The notes under the pieces: model-generated
What the model saw: the letters and a program-made list of their open reading frames with translations, nothing else
Database searches by the model: none
Told to the model about the DNA's origin: nothing
Assembly: GCA_947625055.1 (NCBI GenBank)
Contig: CANQMT010000022.1
Span: forward strand, 1 to 44,759
DNA length: 44,759 bases
Source of the DNA: an uncultured Monoglobus sp.
Lineage (GTDB): Bacteria > Bacillota > Clostridia > Monoglobales > Monoglobaceae
Direction of reading: 5' to 3'
Part shown: positions 40,801 through 44,759 of the stretch, one piece after another
Numbering within the stretch: position 1 is the stretch's first letter
Layout of the letters: each line of letters starts with the position of its first letter
Translations under genes and position numbers: made by a program

Positions 40801-41326
40801 CGCCGGTTTGATTTTGAGTGGTTATTGTCTTGGCGTTTGTCGTTCCGTCAACGGTCGTAACCTTGTTGCCGTTTTCATCGACCAGCTCTCCGTACGGTGA
40901 ACCGTCCCAGCAGGTGTCCTCATTGATCTGAATAACGTCCTTGTCGATTCCCCCGGCTACCATTGCCGCCATGCGGCCGTTGCCGATTGGATAGAAGTGG
41001 GTCCAGAGATATTCAGAATACGCCCAGCCGGTGAAATACTTGCCTTTCGCCTCGTACGGCTTTTGAATATCGTTTCCGTTTCTGTCCTTCGCATTTGATT
41101 TTTTGTCGGCATTTGGGTTGATCTTCGCGGCGTTTTCATAAACGCCGTCGCGCGCGAGCACTTCATCGATGGTGGTATCGGTCCACATCGTGGTCTCGGG
41201 GTCGAATTTTGCCGCCGCTGTTTCCGCCGCGGCGGAGTCAACGCTTTTGGTCTCCGCGAAAACCGCGGGAGCCGCAGTCAGAACCATTGCAGCCGACAGA
41301 GCGGACGCTAACAATCTTTTTAACAT
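34868..41326 (-). CDS. Secreted multidomain GH95 glycosidase - CE8 pectin esterase
   Basis: The 2152-residue protein has a signal peptide (1-24, AVFA-ETK). A GH95 domain (about 40-1030) has INTEMNYW near 575-582, SCSPEQGG with the acid Glu near 710 and FQIDGNYGA near 910. A CBM-like sandwich (about 1042-1175) and an Ig-like unit (1195-1290) follow. A Thr/Pro/Ala repeat linker (1295-1335, PTAAPTTAPT type) leads to a CE8 pectin methylesterase (1340-1725) with GTYREQI, QDT near 1545, catalytic Asp in GTTDYICG near 1571 and GRPW near 1629. Ig-like modules and a final beta-sandwich end it. GH95 releases alpha-L-fucose or L-galactose; CE8 demethylates pectin. It has no visible wall-sorting motif. 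A strong AGGAGG precedes the ATG. Confidence 0.92.
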   Translation of the reverse strand: MLKRLLASALSAAMVLTAAPAVFAETKSVDSAAAETAAAKFDPETTMWTDTTIDEVLARDGVYENAAKINPNADKKSNAKDRNGNDIQKPYEAKGKYFTGWAYSEYLWTHFYPIGNGRMAAMVAGGIDKDVIQINEDTCWDGSPYGELVDENGNKVTTVDGTTNAKTITTQNQTGGSNDGGWRYFRGANADGTPAEIGSADAIVGDEAFRTQFPDYANKSISNMALGVNNAKEQSAVQDRWNLHSLVEKKFLGTPTGQRAYKSFAEVYLDFGQSYKDAENYTKSLDMKTGIVTVEYDLGGKHYKRESFASYPDQTVATHVETDGELNMSAELHTYHEDVAKYTKVSDKEVKLTASVRNGNSNNGEPSRLNAITFEARMILEGDGAFSVSEDNKTVSVKGGKSATVYVVGATNYVDYLNLDNSKPGRDCDRYSANVQKRNYEQIKARHLADFTEQYSKSSLSVDNKEGYEYTDTPTEKRVRKDIGGNSGYLTGSDSNASKAAANGIKTTYDDGDYKLAVLEFNYGKYLLLSGARDGRAASGDDIEIQESQPLNLTGKWNAAMTAGWNGKYTININTEMNYWAAQPLNIGESEKTLIDTFKELAQSGSITADYQYGIGNCETYQPGDPWVMHHNFDLWRGTQPIDNATAGLWPTGGAWLLDHAWQYYKFNKDEAYLAEIYPYMVGAAKFFTQFLVVDPVTGYLITAASCSPEQGGVQPGPAMDTQLVRNLYDMVRQASEILGKTGENADLLAKIDEQMPSTYFASEKGKIAPDVIGNGGIQEWVRGDVTFDFTENENPTAEKYKNIKNPFTGEEISIKEHSVGAGHRHCSHLWELFPGTHINPYSSDVNEQKIFKAFQGSTTAKDSADGKGWSLAWRMNLNARALQGDKTENMLKQLFLCRTAPNLFDEHPDFQIDGNYGATSGITEMVLQSHTGAIDVIPAIPSSWKSGSFEGLMTRENAEVSAAWQNGEVTELSLKAVRDGDIRIREEKLGLGTIVDSAGNNVEFAFDPDTNIATIAGKAGETYTVTHFEKQIPKYLEGTNTVFANTATGFFASDNGGVPKVVDGNAVGYVNNRENVEVGFCFKGVDLTGITNASLAISRYYDANPTVSVRLDKKDGVEIAKINVTETGSYALDLKNIDGVTGKHDLYIVAKGEPYKEGQKYLCNIGDFVYDYKYLNPEYNGDTNPTTPPMPTNKPASYDYEITSASYGADGTLGVSISYNGTETNPKAKLMIGVYDESDEKSMLGSAVYDIEGTDVKNLDFKMPRSGKVKLYVWDGTDTIEPKSAVYEVGTDVPASTPTAAPTTAPTNAPTAKPTNAPTLAPTAKPTAAPTADPAAKGAYIGDTKYNTISEAVAAAAAVNPKSESDRVYIDIAPGTYREQIVVNTPYITLRKKAGSSGDALLTWYYGLGSLYDSCNENGYYDPQAIGDGKSYGPKDWGPALKVDKSATGFTAENLILENSYNRYYTEEELTDITGVDPDTNNGNFHRVEWINEQKAAGKSDDEINAYLQSRDNITYKGVEGSPRERCAALHCSADKAVFLNCEIISTQDTIGINSGRMYFKNCKLGGTTDYICGSATAVFDNCELYVNAGGKGESATVTAPSNTKESEGYLFYNCYVTGSSAAQPGNMGRPWGAPPGPAAAYINTKIGNAAKGSSGDPYLISSSGWTDMSGNKPEEARFYEYGSVDDSGKAVDVSKRRGKLLDEWTMLRYNPYTFTKGSDDWDPAGIKSKYDGVDGVINSANIDTSNQTVNEIDLPAAPSGYEFKWASDSEFATVNGNKLSLIRPANGEQPIDATVKLYVRNASDKSIGAEKSISFEIQPTSDTTNVFSIGGTISVGSTPAAEDVPVRIRVMKNNAVIKSQTVTVAQGQTSAAYTVSNIPLGTYDVLIDSQTNSYRVFTPAEGAATATADKAGQSVLMDISLKGLVPVSKAVTTAPTAIASGASVTDMGDGKFNIKAASGVDGGAYWDLVSIAGEELAKAETVTLKYTLEIPKTFANKDGTKGASIDFTANTPGKFSNGINDARITRTLFGRWDQVNMFDAGQAGQSGSSQGEHQWLNCTGDQFKSDADCPIAFDFEIEADFKNGKVTPRVKTVVQKGEPVEKEWFTKDDFTAFPANIDRNKLSLAIYTGTGGAAEYNISNISVNYTKFVD

Positions 41327-41685
41327 AAAAATTCCTCCTAACGTAGTGATTAGCGATTAGCGAATAGCGAATAGGATACCCCTCTCAGTCAGCTTCGCTG
41401 ACAGCATTAAGGAAGCTCTTGGTCAAAATTGCAAGCAATTTTGAAAGATAGCTTTGAACCCGCAAGTAAGCTTGCTAATTATCCCAAAGGGGCGAGCCTT
41501 TTTTTCTATCCCCACGAAGGGGGACGCCTATTTAGTGCCTCCTCCTAGGAGGAGGTGTCAGGCGAAGCCTGACGGAGGTGGGAACGTGTCAATCATTCGC
41601 TCCGCTAAATCACCGAATTTATAATTTTATGATTTTATTTTACATTATAATTTAACATTCAAAAAGAGCCAGTTTGGCATTATTT
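41327..41685. other. Intergenic region between the GH95 genes
   Basis: It holds short tandem words (ATTAGCGATTAGCGAATAGC, 41349-41368) ahead of the GH95-CE8 gene, the inverted multi-hairpin repeat, and palindromes CCTCCTCCTAGGAGGAGG (41539-41556) and GTCAGGCGAAGCCTGAC (41557-41573) typical of clostridial intergenic repeats. No gene is supported. Confidence 0.6.
41385..41485 (-). repeat. Multi-hairpin dispersed repeat, copy 2
   Basis: On the minus strand it repeats the 20717-20815 element with hairpins GCAAG-CTTA-CTTGC, AAAATTGC-TT-GCAATTTT and GTCAGC-GAA-GCTGAC. Linker sequences are almost unchanged, while stem changes are paired. Confidence 0.8.
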
Positions 41686-44658
41686 TTATGGGGCCAGATC
41701 GATTTTATAGGTCTCTCCGGCTTTGCCGCGGATCTCGGTTATATTCGTTTCGGGATCAAATTTATGTTCCGCCGCATTTCCGAGCGGGTCAAAAACGCCT
41801 ACGACTTTTATTCTTATTCTTATAACGCCGTCGTTTAAGGCTTTCACCGAAAGATCTGTCAGCTTTCCGTCCTTCCATGCCGCCGAGACCTCGGCGTTTT
41901 CACGGGTCTTAAAGCCGCGGAACTCTCCGCATTTCCACGCGCTCGGCAGCGCGGGAAGCAGATCGATCGCGCCGGTGTGGCTCTGAATCAGCATTTCGGC
42001 GATCCCCGCGGCCGCGCCGAGGTTTCCGTCGATCTGGAAATCGGGGTGCTGATCAAAAAGATTTGGGGCCATGCGGCACAAAATAATCTGCCTCAGCATG
42101 TCCTCGGCCTTTTCGGAGCGCAGCGCGCGGGCGTTCAGGTTCATTCTCCACGCGAGGCTCCAGCCCTTTCCGTCAGCGTCGTCCTTGGCGGCGAGGGATT
42201 TGCGGAACGCCTCGAACAACCTTTTTTGACCGCCGTCCCGCGGGTTTAAACGCGTTCCGGGGTACAGCTCCCAAAGGTGCGAGCAGTGGCGGTGGAACGA
42301 GCGGTTCGACGCGGCGTGGGCCTTTATTTCAAGCGTTTCACCGCTGAACGGGTTTGTTATGTTCGGGAAACATTCCTCGGTCTTGTTCGCCGTGTTGCCG
42401 AAGTCAAAGCTCACATCGCCTCTCGCCCATTCGGATATCAAGCCGTTTTCGTCGATAATATCGGGCGCGATCTTTCCTTTCTCATCCGCGAAATATTCCG
42501 AGGGCATCTGCTCGACGATTTTTCCGAGCAGCTCCGCGTCCTTGTCCGCTTTGCCCAGAATCGCGGCGGCCTTGCTCACAATGTCATACAGGCTGTGGAT
42601 AAGCTGGGTGTCCATAGCGGGGCCGGGCTGCACGCCGCCCTGCTCGGGCGAGCACGAGGCGGCAGTGATCAGGTATCCCGTCTTCGGATCGGCGACAAGG
42701 AACTCGGTAAAGAACCGCGCCGCGCCCGCCATATAGGGATAGAGCTCCGCGAGATATTTTTCGTCTTTGTTATATTGATAATACTGCCACGCGTGGTGCA
42801 GCAGCCACGCGCCGCCCGTGGGCCACAGCCCCGCGGTCGCGTTGTCGATCGGCTGGGTGCCGCGCCATAGGTCAAAATTGTGGTGCGTGACCCACGGATC
42901 GCCGGGTCTGTATGTCTTGCTGTCGCCTATCCCGTACTGAAAATCGGCGGTGACGCTGCCGCTTTTCGCGAGGTCGGCGAGCGCGTCGAGCAGCGGCCTC
43001 TCGCAGCCGCTCAAATTCATGACCTGCGCCGCCCAGTAGTTCATCTCGGTGTTTATGTTTATCGTGTATTTTCCGTTCCAGCCCGCGGTCATCGCCGCGT
43101 TCCATTTTCCGGTCAGATTGAGCGGCTGGCTCTCTGGAATTTCAAGCCCGCCGTTTTCGGCCTTCCTGCCGGGCCTTGAGCCCGACAAAATGAGGTATTT
43201 CCCGAAATTGAATATCAGCGCCGCGAGAGCGCGGTCACTGCCGTCATAGGACGTTGTTATCCCGTTTTCCGCAGCCGAGCGCAAGTCCGCTCCCGAGCCG
43301 AACATAAAGCCTGAATTTCCGCCGATGTCGCGGCGCAGCCGCTTTTCGGTCGGAATGTCCGAGGCTCCGCCGCCCAATGTGAGGCTTGACTTTGAAAATT
43401 CGGACGCGAAATCGGCCATGTGGCGCGCCCTGATCCCGGCATAACCGCGCTTTTTTATGTTTTCGGAATACCGGTCGCAGTCGCGCGCGGGCTTTGAGTT
43501 GTCAAGCGTCATAAAGTTGACATAATTCGTTGCGCCGATTATATAAACCGCGGCGCTTTTACCGCCTTTCGCGAATATTATTTTGCCGTCATCGGACACC
43601 GAAAACACGCAGTCCCCCTCGATCAGCATTCTCGCCTCGAACTGTATCATATTGGTTTCGGCGATCCTGCCGTCTCTGTTTCCGTCGGTCACGGCGGCAC
43701 GCAGCCTTATTTCCCTGTCGCTTATTTTGGCGTAACGGCATTCGGTGCTGTGATAGGTGTGAAGCTCCGCGGAAAAATCAAGCTCGCCGTCCGTTTCGAT
43801 ACGCGTCACGACCGCCTGATCTGGATAGCTCGCGAAAACCTCTCTTTTATAATGGATGCCGCCAGCGTCATATTCCGTTGTGACAACGCCGCTCTCAAGG
43901 TCAAGGCTTTTTATGTAGTTTTCGGCGCTCTCAAAGCTGTGGCCGAAGTCAAGATAAAGCTCGACAAACGATTTATAAGCCCGCTGCTTATACGGCGCGC
44001 CGAGGAATTTTGCCTCGACCAAACCGTGCAGGTTCTGTCTGCCTTGGACAGCATCGGCGGTTCTTGAGTTGTCAATGCCGAGCGCAAGGCTCGATATGCT
44101 CTTGTCGGCAAACTCCGGAAAGCTTTTTCTGAACTCCTCATCGCCGACAAGCGCGCTTTCCGAGCCTATCTCCGCGGGGCGTCCGTCAGCGTCCGCTCCG
44201 CGGTAGTATCTCCAGCCGCCCTTAACGCTGCCGCCCGTGAAGCTGCCGTCTCTCACCCTGATCACGCCCTTTGTCTCGCGGGCCTCGCTCATGGTTCTTA
44301 TAACGTTCCCGTTCTCGTCCTCAAGCGTTCCGTATGGCGAGCCGTCCCAGCAGGTGTCCTCGTTGATCTGAACGACCTCGCGGTCAATTCCGCCCGCAGC
44401 CATCGCCGCGAGCCGTCCGCAGCCCACGGGATAAAAGTGCGTCCAGAGAAATTCGGAGTATGACCAGGCGGAAAACCGTCCGCCCTCGTCAAGATAGGGC
44501 TTTTGTATACCGCCGTTTTTGCCTTGAACGTCCTCGGTCTTTGACGCGTTCGGGTCGATCTCGGCGGCGTTTTTATAGACTCCGCCGCGCTCCAGAACTC
44601 TCTCGACGGGCGTGTCTGTCCAGATTACAGTCTCGGGATCAAATCGTGTGTTTTTCAT
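41686..44658 (-). CDS. GH95 glycosidase without signal peptide
   Basis: This 990-residue enzyme is a close paralogue of the GH95 part of the neighbouring protein. It starts MKNTRFDPETVIWTDTPVER with no signal sequence, so it should be cytoplasmic. It has INTEMNYW near 533, SCSPEQGG near 670 and FQIDGNLGA near 876, all in register with the paralogue. It likely removes alpha-L-fucose or L-galactose from oligosaccharides taken up after the extracellular enzyme acts. Both GH95 genes follow each other on the minus strand; this gene is upstream. The ribosome binding site GAGAGGC is modest. Confidence 0.92.
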   Translation of the reverse strand: MKNTRFDPETVIWTDTPVERVLERGGVYKNAAEIDPNASKTEDVQGKNGGIQKPYLDEGGRFSAWSYSEFLWTHFYPVGCGRLAAMAAGGIDREVVQINEDTCWDGSPYGTLEDENGNVIRTMSEARETKGVIRVRDGSFTGGSVKGGWRYYRGADADGRPAEIGSESALVGDEEFRKSFPEFADKSISSLALGIDNSRTADAVQGRQNLHGLVEAKFLGAPYKQRAYKSFVELYLDFGHSFESAENYIKSLDLESGVVTTEYDAGGIHYKREVFASYPDQAVVTRIETDGELDFSAELHTYHSTECRYAKISDREIRLRAAVTDGNRDGRIAETNMIQFEARMLIEGDCVFSVSDDGKIIFAKGGKSAAVYIIGATNYVNFMTLDNSKPARDCDRYSENIKKRGYAGIRARHMADFASEFSKSSLTLGGGASDIPTEKRLRRDIGGNSGFMFGSGADLRSAAENGITTSYDGSDRALAALIFNFGKYLILSGSRPGRKAENGGLEIPESQPLNLTGKWNAAMTAGWNGKYTININTEMNYWAAQVMNLSGCERPLLDALADLAKSGSVTADFQYGIGDSKTYRPGDPWVTHHNFDLWRGTQPIDNATAGLWPTGGAWLLHHAWQYYQYNKDEKYLAELYPYMAGAARFFTEFLVADPKTGYLITAASCSPEQGGVQPGPAMDTQLIHSLYDIVSKAAAILGKADKDAELLGKIVEQMPSEYFADEKGKIAPDIIDENGLISEWARGDVSFDFGNTANKTEECFPNITNPFSGETLEIKAHAASNRSFHRHCSHLWELYPGTRLNPRDGGQKRLFEAFRKSLAAKDDADGKGWSLAWRMNLNARALRSEKAEDMLRQIILCRMAPNLFDQHPDFQIDGNLGAAAGIAEMLIQSHTGAIDLLPALPSAWKCGEFRGFKTRENAEVSAAWKDGKLTDLSVKALNDGVIRIRIKVVGVFDPLGNAAEHKFDPETNITEIRGKAGETYKIDLAP

Positions 44659-44759
44659 AATTTCTGCCTCTCGGTTTTCTTCGGTAATGTCAAGCAGACA
44701 TCCCTAATTTTATTTTAAATTTAATTTAAATATCTATTTTTGCGAAGTTTTTGCTTTTT

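Overview
The window looks like chromosomal DNA of a low-to-mid GC Firmicute, most likely an anaerobic, probably gut-associated clostridium. The pointers are a bifunctional AdhE with a Rex-type operator, DUF2508, DUF3783 and TIGR04076 proteins, a VanRS/VanY module, a TetM-like translational GTPase, AGGAGG-type ribosome binding sites, many TTGNNN-N17-TATAAT promoters and large secreted plant-glycan enzymes. I cannot name a genus. No rRNA or tRNA gene was recognised.

1-6.6 kb is housekeeping and redox metabolism: adhE plus a phosphotransferase-like kinase, a YfcE-type phosphoesterase whose transcript appears leaderless, a flavodoxin, a beta carbonic anhydrase with a TIGR04076 protein, and a flavodoxin-fold reductase. 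6.6-9.3 kb holds vanR-vanS-vanY with a hairpin and U-tract before vanY. 9.3-15.1 kb is an accessory stretch of small single-domain genes: a decayed GNAT, TfoX-like, flavodoxin-ferredoxin, P-loop kinase, two methyltransferases, a metallo-beta-lactamase-fold hydrolase and a GNAT. Three copies of a promoter-carrying repeat punctuate it, and a nine-repeat type I-C-like CRISPR array sits in it without cas genes.

15.1-18.2 kb is a conspicuously AT-rich island. A three-gene operon encodes a two-TM macro-domain protein (ThsA-like), a LexA/UmuD-type S24 peptidase without a DNA-binding domain, and a TIR-like protein (ThsB-like). This reads as a type II Thoeris anti-phage system with a self-cleaving peptidase inserted between effector and sensor, and it is the most striking content here. 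A decayed transposase lies upstream of the operon; a tandem repeat, dyads and a possible guaA-type attachment sequence lie downstream.

18.2-25 kb holds a secreted Ig-like protein with a small companion ORF, a RelE-type toxin-antitoxin pair, a DUF2508 protein, and a second two-component system followed by a DUF3783 protein. 25-34.5 kb holds a NYN-LOTUS protein, metY and proA in one operon, divergent from tatD through a perfectly symmetric promoter. Then come xth, a TetM-like GTPase fused to a YacP/Rae1-type NYN nuclease domain, a low-molecular-weight phosphatase, a small hypothetical gene and a DUF4230 protein. 34.9-44.7 kb holds two GH95 enzymes: a 2152-residue secreted GH95-CE8 multidomain protein and a paralogue with no signal peptide. 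Together they suggest degradation of fucosylated or galactosylated pectic glycans outside the cell and then inside it.

Several families of short dispersed repeats lie between genes. Two of them form hairpins with compensatory base changes between copies.
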